Positions 51,144 through 62,786 of a stretch of DNA of 64,000 nt are shown here, piece after piece. The first letter of the stretch is position 1, and every line of letters begins with the position of its first letter. A program made the translations under genes and the position numbers. Source of the stretch: Juglans regia. Taxonomy: Eukaryota > Streptophyta > Magnoliopsida > Fagales > Juglandaceae. The stretch lies in NCBI RefSeq assembly GCF_001411555.2, contig NC_049916.1:26926558-26990557 (forward strand), in the 5' to 3' direction. The notes under the pieces were generated by a model. That model was given only the letters and a program-made list of their open reading frames with translations, was not told the origin of the DNA and did not search any database.

Positions 51144-52050
51144 TTAACATAATTAATTAAAATCTATAAATTATCAAAAATCTAAAAATTATAAATATTA
51201 CCTTGAATTTAAGCAATCCAAACAAAAGTATCAATCTACAATACCTACATAAGCAGAAAACACATTATGAGAAAACCTAAATCATATGTGATAAACTAAC
51301 ATTAATGAAACTCTAAATACAAAAAAAACATAGAAAAAAAAACATACCTATTAACTAAAGCCTCTCCTCTCTCTCCCAAGAATCCCTTCTCTCACTAAGT
51401 CTGTGAGTATCTCTCTCTCCACAACACTCTCACACGCACAAAATCACAAAGCCGTGCTCTGCCTTCTATTAAGCATTCATCAATTGTGAAATTGAACTGG
51501 AGGTTCAGGTATATGAATCTGTGAAGTCCCGTTCGAATTGAAAATTTACCCATTCGAACACGAAAATTTCGAATAGGCGCCAAATCTGCCGCGATTTATT
51601 TCACGTTCGAACGTGTCATTTTGTTGTTCGAACTAACAAATCAGAATATTCCTTGGCATATTCTTCAAATGTAGACCAGCTCAAAGGGTATTTTTGTAAC
51701 ACTATTCAACCAGAGCATTTGAATGACTAAGTTTTCCTTTCGAGTAAACTAACATTCAGAGTTTTTGGCACGTAGTTTCCCTCCAAACACATTCCACGAA
51801 ATAACACCGTTCGAACGGGACATTTTTTGGCTCGAACGGTGTTTTACAAAATATTTTAATATTATATAGTATATAATAATTATATATTTTGCCAACTATT
51901 TTATATTATAATACTCTAAACTCTAATGTAGGACAAGTCTAATAGTTAATATAATACTTATACTATATACTAACTATTAATATATAGTACTTATTAATAT
52001 ATATATACTTTTGGTCTTCTAATTTTGCACTATATATTATATAACTTACT
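51144..52050. other. Non-coding CACTA interior with TTCGAA words
   Basis: No gene is seen. Several GTTCGAAC-type words cluster at 51,530-51,845, far from the element ends. The open frame at 51,395-51,583 has no family motif. Confidence 0.5.
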
Positions 52051-52059
52051 ATCTTGTGA

Positions 52060-52800
52060 TATAAAATATAATAACAATAGTTATAATAACTTATAATAGT
52101 AACTAGTAACCATGGTAACTTGTATAGTTATCATAGTAACTTATAATAGTAACTAGTAACTATGGTAACTATAGTAACTAGTAACTATAGTTACGATAAC
52201 TATACAACTTGTATAATTATCATAACTTATAATACTTGCACTGAAGTAGTTATAGTAACTATTTTAACTATAGTACTTATAATAACTTGTATAGTTATCA
52301 ACACTTATAATACATACATTGAAGTAGCTATATAACTAATAGCTACTATATATATATATTAATTATATTAAGTTGTATAGTTATCATAAATAGTTATCAT
52401 AACTTATAATAGCTATAACTATATAGTAACTATATAATACTTACACTGTAGTAGCTATATAACTTATATCCACTATCTATATTTATATTAATTATATTAA
52501 CTTGTATAGTTATCATAACTTATAATAGCTATAGCTATATATATAGTAACTATATAATATTTACACTGTAGTAGCTATATAACTCATAGCTACAATATAT
52601 AAATTAAGTTGTATAGTTATCATAACTTATAATAGCTATAACTATATAGTAACTATATAATACTTACATTATAGTAGCTATATAGCTAATATCCATTATA
52701 TCTATATTTATATTAATTATATTAATATACTAATATATAGGAGTATAGTACCTATATATATGCCATTGTATAGGAGTATAGTTATCGTAACTTATATATA
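52060..52800. repeat. AT-rich minisatellite in the CACTA element
   Basis: A unit of about 110-130 bp containing 'gtatagttatcataactta', 'tagtaactatataatact' and 'gtagtagctatataac' recurs at about 52,270, 52,372, 52,502 and 52,610, with a partial copy near 52,770. Shorter related words (AACTATAGTAACT) precede it from 52,080. Confidence 0.75.
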
Positions 52801-52842
52801 GTACCTATATAATTAAGCCATTGTAATTATACTAAGTACTTA

Positions 52843-53315
52843 GAGTATTGGCATTGGACTCATCAAATATTGTTCAATCTTCAAAATTTGATTAATTCAT
52901 GTTTAAAATCACTGCATTGGATTCGCCAAACACTAAAACCTGAAACTTTGACAAATTGTGCATATAATGTTCAAATTTGAAGACTTACTATTCACACTCT
53001 ATAACTATTATTTTATTTACTTAAATTATTGTTTCTCAATTTTGAGTCGCAATATATTTAAGTTGGGAAACAATAATTTAAGTATCAAATTAAATTATTA
53101 ATTAACATGTAGTTAGTATAATTGTAAAATATGAAAAAAAATAAATTAAAAATAATATTATTAAAAAAATAATATTATATTATTATTTTGTTGAATCCAA
53201 TGACAAATTCAATGTGGGGTTATGGATAGGGACTAAGGAGGTTTTGAGTTTATGAAAAATATGTACTTTTCATCAAATTTTGAAGATGAAAATGATGAAT
53301 CCAATGTTAATGCTC
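52843..53315. mobile_element. PIF/Harbinger-like MITE inside the CACTA element
   Basis: Its ends are GAGTATTGGCATTGGACTCA and, inverted, GAGCATTAACATTGGATTCA, with TTA on both sides (52840-52842 and 53316-53318). It is non-coding. Confidence 0.85.
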
Positions 53316-54183
53316 TTAGTATGTACTTAGTATAATAGAAACAATATATTTAAAAATAATATACTAAATATATTAACTAAAAGTATTATAATACTATTAT
53401 TAGTTTCATTTTTATACTTTTGTACTTTCTAATATTATTATTATTATCTATTACTATTAGTAATATAATTATAAATATATTAATATAATAACCGTTCGAA
53501 CGGATATTTATTCAGTTCGAACGAGACGTGACGGTCATTATAGACCCAGTTTGAATCTAATGAAACAAAACTCTCTCATTCGAACCAGCAACCACCGAGA
53601 CCCTCCGAGTTCGCCTCTTATCTCCGCCGCGAAAAAAGCCACTCAACCTCCGTAGGAACCCCACATTTGAATTTCTAAGAGATATGGGTCAACTCTCCAC
53701 CTCTATTGTTTAGTTTTTTGCACGAATGAGATGTGTTTGGGGGGTATGGATTTCGAATCCGAAATCCACCCATTTTGGTGTATTCCGTGGAATTAATATC
53801 AAAATAATCGGTAGAAATGATTGGGATTCACTCCTTAATCATTTCTACCAATTAAAACAAAGAATAAATTGTAGATAGGAAGTTTTTCAATTCGGGCCTG
53901 AGTCGACTCAGTCATGGCTGTTTGGCTTCTTTCGTTCAAAAGCGTAGTTGCCAAACAGCATTATGTCTGTTCAAACCAAAAAAATTAGTTCGAATGAACA
54001 GCGAAACTCTATTCGAATGAACAGAACAGTCCATTCGCATAGAGTTTACTAGTTCGAATAGTCTATGTTATGTTTGAACGAATTATTTCAATTCGGTTCA
54101 ATATACCATAATTCTTCAATAATATAATTTAAATATTATGGTTAATTATATTCTTACTTTCATTATGGTTAAACAGTATATCA

Positions 54184-55356
54184 ATGGCAACCAGCGGAAG
54201 AAAACTTGCGAGAGATCAGCCCAGCCAAAATAGTGGATCAACAGCTCATGCTCCAAAGACGAGGCCTATACTTGTCGAGCGTCCAGTCATTTTGTTTGAC
54301 TTCTCTGATCTTTCATGGGAGGGACGGAGCATACAGTCCATCTTCACCCAGCAGGGATGAATACCGATTTGTGAGCAGTTGGAGATTGCATATCCAGAGA
54401 TGGTCAGTGAGTTCTACCGTGCCATTGGAGAACTTAGCGCTGATGCTCTGTTCTACACCATATCAGTCCGGGAAGTGAGTATTAATTTCTCTCCCCGCAT
54501 TATTGCTGAGTTCCTTGACATTCCTCGTATACCCGATGCATATCCTGTAGCAGCTACACGGGGACCAGCGGCTGCACCAGCTGATTCCGACACACTGGCC
54601 GCATCCTTCACGGTAGCCCCGAATGTAGATTCGGATGCTACTTCGGATAATAGTGAGGATGAGGATCTACCTGATGATGGTCTCACAAACGATCACGTGC
54701 GGCAGCTAGTGCGAGACCCATCGACTCCTCCATATGATGGGAGCAAGGTGATCCAACAGGCCGATTGTATAGGATTTTTCAGAATGCTTAATTTGATTGT
54801 TGGCTATAACATCGATCCGAAAAAACACAAGACTGGTTTCGGGATCATTCGAGCCAGATTTTTGTTGTGGATAGCACGAGGGGATCCCACTGATTTGGCA
54901 TTATATTTATTCCTCCGCATTCGATCAGAGTCACACTTTTCTAGTGGAGGTAGTCTACCATTTGCACTGCTGATATCTAACATTTTACTCCGATCGGGGG
55001 TTACAGTGTTGGCCACTGAGCGGAGGTCGCCACAGATGGAGCCCCTTAGCAAGATCACATTCAGCAAGAGCAAGGGGCACTTACGGAAGACTGCACCAGA
55101 ACAGCCTAGTGATCCTCCCACAGATCCAGCTTCTAGTAATGGTACCGCTGTTGAGAGATAGCCTCCTGGCGTTACTTTGGATCAGGTACGAGCTCTGTTT
55201 GTGGAGTTCGTTGAGCCCATCATAAACAAGCTTAGGGATCTGGAAGGATCTATTAAAATGTTGCAAGAGGATGTTGACATACTAAGACCCAATGATTGTT
55301 TTAGTTATTATTTTATTTCTTTATGTTGTATTGAACATTATATATTTGAGATATAA
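54184..55356 (+). pseudogene. Putative plant transposon protein (CACTA cargo)
   Basis: One frame from the ATG at 54184 (MATSGRKLARDQ) to the TAA at 55354-55356, about 390 codons, interrupted by TGA at 54358-54360 (codon 59) and TAG at 55159-55161. Motifs IAYPEMVSEFYRAIGE, VSINFSPRIIAEFLDIP, KTGFGIIRARFLLWI and GSLPFALLISNILLRSGV are those of the domain usually called 'putative plant transposon protein', common in CACTA and related elements and of unknown role. An acidic stretch (SEDEDLPDD) lies in the middle and a probable coiled coil (INKLRDLEGSIKMLQEDVD) at the end. It runs opposite to TNPA and TNP2. Both stops fit C-to-T or G-to-A change. Confidence 0.8.
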
Positions 55357-55699
55357 TTAATGTATGGTTTTTATTTTTTGTGTTTACTACTTTGTTTATT
55401 TTTTTCATTTTACTTGTCGTTCATGATAATATAAAAAATGATAATGATAATATAAAAAATGATACTATCTTTAAAGTTATATTTATATAAATTTAACATA
55501 AAATAAATCGCTATTGAAGTTAATTACATAAAATATATTTATGTATTTATAAATATTTTAACTCACCGCAAATCATAATATATAATATATACACATTTTT
55601 ATATTTTAAAAATGATAACAAATTAATGGAAAAAATATTTATTACTTTAATAGAAAAAATATATGCACAAATCTATACTGATAAAAGAATTAATTGAAA

Positions 55700-55935
55700 A
55701 CATTTTCGTTTGAACAAGGAATTTTAAGTTCGAACGGTTATTAACTTTTTTCATGAAAAATAAATTAATTTTCAGCTAATATTATTATTCAAACAGATTA
55801 CATACTGTTCGAACGGGCATTAATTCCATGTTCGAATCTATATAGTTATGTTCGAACGGTTTTCTTTTTTTGAGACGATTTAGTTCGTCACAAAATATAT
55901 TATTCAAATAGATATTTTTTCGTTCGAACGAATTT
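55700..55935. repeat. Right subterminal repeats of the CACTA element
   Basis: The same TTCGAA-centred words as at the left end (GTTCGAACGG, CTGTTCGAACGG, CGTTCGAACGAA). Between them and the terminus is a GAGACGA/TTTCGTC stretch that mirrors 'gagacaaaa...tttgtctc' near the left end. Confidence 0.8.
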
Positions 55936-56134
55936 AGTAGCTCAGATATTTTTAGAGACGAAATGTCATTTCCAAAAATAATTTTTAGAGATAAAATTTA
56001 ATTTGTCCCTAATAAATTTCGTCCCTAAAAATTAAATTTTGTAGTGTTATGAAGTGTAGTTGTACTGCTCATGTGCTGTGAATTCCAACTTTATCCGAAG
56101 ATAACTTTATTTGTGTGGCTGCGAGAGAGTAGAG

Positions 56135-57735
56135 ATGGGTTCCATTTCTGCAGGTTCTAGAGGTCATGTTGTCTGTGTTCCATACCCACTGCAGGGCCAC
56201 ATCAACCCAATGCTCAAGCTGGCCAAGCTCCTCCACCACAAAGGCTTTCAAGTCACTTTTGTCAATACGCAGTACAACCACAACCGGTTACTCAGGTCCC
56301 GAGGCCCCCATGCCCTCGACGGCTTGCCGGACTTCCGTTTTGAGACCATACCCGATGGACTTCCACCTTCGGATGCCGATGTCAGCCAGGATATGTCTGC
56401 TCTTTGCGTCTCCAGCACAAAGAGTTGCCTCGCTCCACTCCTCAACCTCATCCACAAACTCAACGACATGACCACCTCTTCCGACGTACCGCCTGTGACC
56501 TGTATTGTGTCTGACGGCGCCATGTCCTTCACTCTTGATGCTGCTGAAGAATTCGGAATCCCAAATGTACTTTTCTGGACTTCTAGCTCTTGCGGCATCT
56601 TGGGCTTTATGAATTGTCGCCAACTAGTTGAACGAGGTTTAACACTCGTCAAAGGCACGTATTATATATATTTCTATCCTCATCCATATATAGTCATTAT
56701 ATCATACAAAAAGGTTTCTGTTTGATAGATTAATTTTCAAGTGAGCCATGCTAAATCCTCACAAATTTTATACCTTTGACTTTGATGTGTGTATTCACAG
56801 ATGAAAGCTATTTTAAGAATGGGTTTTTAGAAACCGCTGTCGATTGGATTCCCGGGATGAAGAACGTCCGTCTGAAGGATCTTCCAGCTGTTCTTCCATC
56901 AACGGATGAGAACAAAATAATGATCGACTTCCTCATCCGTGAAACCGAGAGAAGTCCAAGAGCTTCGGCTGTGGTTTTGAACACGTTCGACCCATTTGAA
57001 AAGGACGTTTTAGATGCTCTCTCGTCTTTTCTTCCTCCTATATACACCATCGGTCCACTTCCGTTGCATGCCGATCAGATTGAAGACGACAGTTTGAAAT
57101 CTATAGGTACCAATCTGTGGAAAGAACAGCCCGGGTGTCTGGAATGGCTAAATACACAAGAACCCAACTCAGTGGTGTTCGTGAATTTTGGGAGCATCAC
57201 CGTGATGACGCCCCAACAACTCGTCGAGTTTGCTTGGGGACTCGCCAACAGTGGAAAACCCTTCTTGTGGATTATAAGGCCTGATCTTGTGGTGGGCGAT
57301 TCAGCTGTTCTGCCTCCTGAATTTGCTATCAAGACTAAAGATCGATACATGTTAGCAAGTTGGTGTCCCCAAGAACAAATCCTGAAGCACCCATCAATAG
57401 GTGGGTTTTTGACGCATTGTGGGTGGAATTCCACGCTTGAAAGCGTGGGCGGTGGAGTGCCCATGATCTGTTGGCCCTTCTTTGCGGACCAAATGATGAA
57501 TTGCAGGTATTGCTGCACTGAATGGGGCATTGGGATGGAGATAGATAACAACGTTAAGCGGGACGAGGTTGAGAAACTGGTGAGGGAGTTAATGGAGGGT
57601 GTTAAGGGTAAAGAAATGAAGAAGAAGGTGATGGACTGGAAGACAAAGGCAGAAGAGGCTGTCAAACCTGGCGGTTCTTCTCACCAGAACCTGGACAAAT
57701 TGATTGCCGATGTTCTCCTACCTGGAAATGTTTAA
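56135..57735 (+). CDS. UGT85-type UDP-glucosyltransferase
   Basis: Two exons, 56135-56654 and 56801-57735, give 484 residues, normal for the family. It transfers glucose from UDP-glucose to a small acceptor in the cytosol. The closest family by motif is UGT85A (iridoid, cytokinin or cyanohydrin acceptors are known), but the acceptor cannot be told. Residues: catalytic His22 in PLQGHINPM, likely partner Asp127 in VSDGAMSF, and the PSPG sugar-nucleotide box from Trp361 (WCPQEQILKHP) through HCGWNSTLES to Asp403-Gln404. The intron sits where UGT85 genes have theirs, and splitting after AAAG restores the expected Lys-Asp join (LVK then DESYF). The donor reads AAAG|GCACGT, so this is a GC-AG intron; the acceptor is TTCACAG. 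No break is seen. A CACTA element ends 88 bp before the start codon, so its promoter is displaced. Confidence 0.93.
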
Positions 57736-58189
57736 ATCCAGACAGAGAAGCCACTTTCAAGTTTATAATAATAAACTTATCTATAGGATTTATCTGGTTG
57801 CCTTGTTGCATATATGCATTTTTAAAGAAAATCTAATTGGTACTTTATATTTGTTTTAACATTCATATAATGTGTGGCTCTAACTTCTCGCTCAAAAGTG
57901 AGTTCAACACGTGAAATATTTAATTAAATAAATTAAATATAAAATTAGAATTCAAACTCAGAATCTCTACTATAATATCACGTAAAATTATCAATTGTCT
58001 CAAAAACATAAAATGATATAAGAGATATATTTAATCATTTATACTGTTTTAACAATTATATCAAATCACATCTATTTATAAATAGATTTAATTTCATAAG
58101 ATTTTTTTTTATAGACCTATCCCTCTTTTATTTTAAACCTAGCCTTTCTCTTGATCAAGCTAGCGAGAGTACTTAGTTGGAGTCAATGT
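57736..58189. other. 3' flank of the UGT85 gene
   Basis: No gene is seen. AATAATAAA at 57,765-57,773 could act as a polyadenylation signal. The rest is AT-rich. Confidence 0.5.
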
Positions 58190-59212
58190 TGTTAGAAAGC
58201 TGGGATCTGGGCTTTCGCTGCCTATGGCCTTGGACATAGTGTCAATTGATTTGGTTTTAAAAATCCCCATCTCTATAATAAAGGTCTGGGCTGAGGCGGG
58301 CTGGGCTGGGCTTGGACTGGATAGGGGGCAAGGGACCTAACCAACACTTGAGGCGGACCACATGGTGCTGACCTGGATCCAAAGAGGTTCAGCCCAAGCA
58401 GTAGATAGTCCTATCGGATGTGGGTAAAGTTTGGAGATACTTATTACATCTCACCTGCCTTCCAATTCCTTAGGCCGGAACATTGCTGTGCGCCGATTTG
58501 CTTCTGCTTGGTTCCTTCAAATGAAAGATTAACATGATACCATTAAAAGAAGTCTAGAGATTGATGAACAAGAAAGGTTTATCCTTAATCCATGGATTCA
58601 CGCGAGATTGCATAACGTTTGACGTTGTAACACTTCAGTTAAATTCCTAAAATACTGTAGATAATAAATTCCTCACTTAGAAGGTGAGTACCTCCAGAAC
58701 GATGGAAGAAGATGGAGAAGATGGAGAAGAATACTTAACTGTCTATTACTTTTTGCATAAAAAACTCAATATTTCATCCCCTGCTACATTGTTCACCACA
58801 TCAGTGACACTAAAAAGGACATCACAGGAATTGGAGAAATGATACTTGCAGTTGTGAGTGTGCAAGTGTCGTGCAGTCGCTTTGAAAAAAGTGAATAAAT
58901 ATAGGACCCACATGAAAAGAAATTAATTTTTTAATAGTAAATCTCACTCTTTTTCAAAGCGATTGTACGACGATTGCGCATTCCATGAATGTATGTAGCA
59001 TTACTCATTAAAGATAAGTTCAACCCTCACCGCGTGTCTTTCCCAAATGCTTCACAGCTTCAAGATCCAACAGCTACGAACTGGAACCCCAACTACTAAA
59101 GCTTTGACTTGTTGACTGGCCTTTAGACTTCATACTTTCCTTTTCTGTGTATTTCTCCCAAGCTTCTCCTTCATCTTCAACCATAAACTCTTCTTTACAA
59201 CCAATTGTGACA
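58190..59212 (-). repeat. Probable 3' LTR of the decayed Ty3/gypsy element
   Basis: On the minus strand it starts TGTCACAATTGG directly after the stop codon (59224-59226) and a GGGGGAG purine tract, and may end TTTCTAACA at 58190. The inner boundary is well supported by the chromodomain end (PHLVGKVF, stop). The outer boundary is a guess from the TG...CA rule. It contains a short GATGGAGAA tandem near 58,700. Confidence 0.5.
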
Positions 59213-59223
59213 ATACTCCCCCG

Positions 59224-62200
59224 TTAAAACACCTTGCCTACAAGGTGGGGAGACGAGCTCTCCAGGCTAATATACGATTCCCAAGTGGCGTCCTTAGCCC
59301 TCTGTCCTTGCTAATGCGTAACTACCTTTGTCACTGGTTTATTGTTTCTTTTGACCACACTGCGAGCCAAAGCTTCCTCAGGCTTTAAGACACCCGCTGC
59401 ATCCACAGGGTGGTATAGTAGCTAAAGGCGTAATCTTGACCCCCAATTTATTTTTCAACTAAGATGCATGAAAAATAGTATGTATCTTGACAGATGGAGA
59501 TAGATCCAGGCGGTAGGCTACCAATCCCACCCTTTGCAACACTTGAAAGGCCTCGTAATACCTCGGAGACAATTTTAGATCCCTCCTCTGTGACATTGAT
59601 ATCTAGGCTGTAAATGGAGATAGACCCAGTCCCCGATGATAAACTCCCTTTGTCCTCTTTAAATCGGCATACCTTTTCATTCTCTCTTGGGCTTGGCATA
59701 GGCTCAGTTTTAACACTTTCATAATCTGATCCCTTGACTTATGCTCTTCCTCTGCTGATTCTCATTTTGCTGTGCTAAGGATGTAATTCTTGATGCGAGG
59801 GGGTGCGTACTCGTATAAGGCCTCGAATGGAGACAACCTTGTTGAGACATGAATATTGGTGTTGTACCATCATTCGGCCAAGGAAACCCACTTGGACTAG
59901 TCCCTTGGCTGATCTCCATCAAAACATCTTAGGTAATTCTCTAAACACTTATTTAATGCTTCTGATTGGCTACTGGACTGGGGGTGGTACGTAGTGGAGA
60001 AAGCCATTTTCACCCCTGTAGTTTAAAAAATTCCTGTAAAAAATGACTGGTAAAGGTAGGGTCACGGTTTTAGATGATGGATAGGGGTAGGCCATGGTGT
60101 TTAAAGATATGTTTAAGGAAGACCTGGGCTATGGTTTTTGTTGTGTAAGGGTGGGCTATGGGTGTGAAATGGCTATACTTTTGCAGGCGATCCACCACGA
60201 CTCAAAGGTTGTTCTACTGTTGTGAAGAGGGAATGTCTTCTATGAAATCCATGGTTATATGTGACCCTGGTTGAGAGGGTACTAGTAACTTGGTAAGGGT
60301 TGTAGAAGTCCGCCAGGATAACTCTTCTCACCTTTCACCCTCTGGCACACATCACATTCCCTCGCATATTTCTTCACATCTGCCTTGAGTCCAGCCCAGA
60401 AAAATTTCTTTTGAGCACGGTGCATAGTCTTGTCATAACTTGCATGTCCTCCCAATGAACTCTCATGTACCAAGTCTAATAGCTTAGCCTTAAAGGCCTC
60501 ATCCCTCGAAACATATAGTCGACCTTCTTAAAACAAAAGGCCCTCTCTGTAGGTATAATGGGGTGGTAAGGGTTTGGAGGTCAGCTCCTGAAGTTGAGGG
60601 TCATCAGCATAGGCAATCTTTAACTCAGCAAGCTAGTCCACTTAGGGAAATGAGATCAAACAGAGAATGGCTTCTTCTGGTTCTATTTTCCTTGAAAGTG
60701 CATCAGCAACACGGTTTTCCTTGCCCCTCTTATACTCTACTATAAAATCGTACCCCAATAATTTAATTAGCCATCTTTGTTGCATGGTAGTGCCAACTTT
60801 CTAGTCTAGTAAGTACTTTAGGCTCTATTAGTCAATTTTGATGGTAAAAGACTAGCCCAATAGATAAGGGCGCCACTTGTAGACTGCCAAAATGCCAAAA
60901 CTTGTGAAAATAATTATTTTTCATAAGTGGAAAGCAATTTTCACCTTCAAATCTTGACCGAAAAACATGATTGGTCTTCCACCTTGCATGAGCATTGCCC
61001 CCACTGCTCCCCCGAGGCATCACACTCTATGCTGAAGGGCTATGAGAAATCTAGTAGGGCCAAGACTGGTGGCTGTGTGACTCTGCCTTCAACTTTTCAA
61101 AGGCCTCCCTTGCTTCGGGTGTCCACTCAAAGTCGTTCTTCCTTAGCATTTAAGTGAGAGATACTCCTATACCCCTGTATCCCCTAATAAATCTTCTATA
61201 GTAGCCTGTTAGGCCAAGAAAACCTCTAAGCCCTTTTATTGAATTAGGAAGTGACCACTGCAACATGACTTGCAATTTCTCGGGGTCTGCCCAAACCCCT
61301 TGAGCCAAGATCAAGTGTCTCGAATAAGTAATCTTACTGCAGCCAAACTGACACTTTGATAGTTTAGCTAGAGTTGTTGCTGTCTCAATATCTCCAAGGT
61401 AGTTTTTAAGTGATCAACATGCTCCACTTCACTCTTATGGTAGATCAAGATGTCATAAAAAAATCAAGACAAATTTCCTAAGAAATGGTTTAAACACTTC
61501 ATTCATGAGGCTTTGAAAAGTCGAGGGCACGTTAGTTAGCCTAAAGGGTATAACTAAAAATTTGTAGTGGCTCTCGTGTGTTCGGAAGGCTGTTTTGTGA
61601 ACATCTTCAAGCCTAACACGGATATGGTGGTAACCAGACCTGAGATCCCGCTTAGAAAAAATTTTAGAGCCATGTAATTCATCCATAAGGTCTATTACGG
61701 AAAATAGGTCTCACTGAAACAGGTTTTGTTTGGGGCAGTAGGTTGATTGAGTGGTCCTGTGACCTAGGAGGGGGTAACCCTTAGGTTCTGCAAACACATC
61801 AACATATACTTCCAACAACTCTTGTATTGGCCCAACTTTTTGTTCAGCTTCGTAACTCTCGGGTTCTTTCATTAGTGCTGCCAATTTGTGATTCATGTTT
61901 AAGTCCCCCTCCTCTATGAGTTGGTAAGCTGCCATCGCTTTAACTTTCACCTTGTAATTTTTATGAGTAAATTGCATCATGAGCCTCTCAACCATTGGAT
62001 GACTAACCATCGTGAGCCTCCAAACCCCTCAACCATTGGATGACTAACACCATGTCACACCCAGCCAAGACAAGGACAAGCATGATGTCTACAAAATTAA
62101 CCCCTTGAATACTAAACCTTGTATGGACACTTTCCCCTTCACTTAGTAGTTGCTCCCCACTAGCCATCTTGACCTTAACTCGCTTGTCTTGGTTAATAGG

Positions 62201-62416
62201 TAGCTGTCCCATCTCCACAATAGCTGGGTCAAGAAAATTATGCGTGATGCCCGTATCTATTAAGATGATGGCCCATTGGGAGCCTACTTTCCCTTTCACC
62301 CTTATAGTTCTAGGATTAAGGGAGCCTGTGATAGCATGCAATGATATATTGGGATTGGCCTTAACAGAGTTGAGGTCCAATGAGGCTAGAACCTGTTCTT
62401 GATCTTGCAACTCCAC
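59224..62416 (-). pseudogene. Decayed Ty3/gypsy pol
   Basis: Pieces in order on the minus strand: protease at 62,003-62,416 (LIDTGITHNFLDP), RT at about 61,440-61,930 ([35 protein letters not shown]), RNase H region at about 60,700-61,150, integrase zinc region at 60,282-60,473 (HASYDKTMHRAQKKFFW, CDVCQRVK), integrase C-terminal part near 59,450-59,700 in several frames, and a chromodomain end at about 59,224-59,290 (ATWES, PHLVGKVF). Many frameshifts are present, one inside the RT catalytic site at about 61,454-61,460. Gag is missing: the sequence stops at the LTR-like start near 62,422. It is related to the 27,311 element but much older. Confidence 0.88.
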
Positions 62417-62421
62417 CTAAT

Positions 62422-62746
62422 CTATAACAACCCGATCTAATATTATTAGGAATAAATTATGGATAATTTTATTGGGTCTAAATTAGGTTAATGGGCTAAG
62501 TGGGAATTGACCCGAAAAATTTATAAGACAGGTTGTATTACTTTTAGAGATTGAGTCGAGGCCTATAATTCACTGAAAAGCCCAAATCTCGTACTCCCAA
62601 AACTTGAGGCCCACACCCGTTTGCCTTAAACTGTGAAAACCAACTCAATTTATGATAAGTTTCTCCACCTCGCACGTCTCCACTCTCATGTACATGCACG
62701 TCTCTATTCCTCTAGGTTTCCTTTTGATTCTCAATCACCTATATAA

Positions 62747-62786
<40 letters not shown>

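Larger units (their letters stand above)
43584..56046. mobile_element. Large CACTA (En/Spm) transposon, 12.46 kb
   Basis: It begins CACTACAACAAATTGTG and ends AAATTTTGTAGTG, flanked on both sides by TTA (43581-43583 and 56047-56049), the 3-bp duplication expected for CACTA elements. Inside are a TNPA-like gene and a TNP2-like transposase gene on the minus strand, a plus-strand 'putative plant transposon protein' gene, two PIF-like MITEs, a minisatellite, and subterminal clusters of a TTCGAA-centred palindrome. The coding parts carry several stops, so the copy is not autonomous. Its right end is 88 bp from the UGT85 start codon. Confidence 0.95.

Noticed and set aside
52060..52800. CRISPR-like regular repeats
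   Set aside because: This is a eukaryotic genome. The unit is long, AT-rich and variable, without conserved short repeats and unique spacers; it is a minisatellite.
57075..57665. Minus-strand open frame of 196 codons
   Set aside because: It is antisense to UGT85 exon 2, and its length comes from the codon composition of the true gene.
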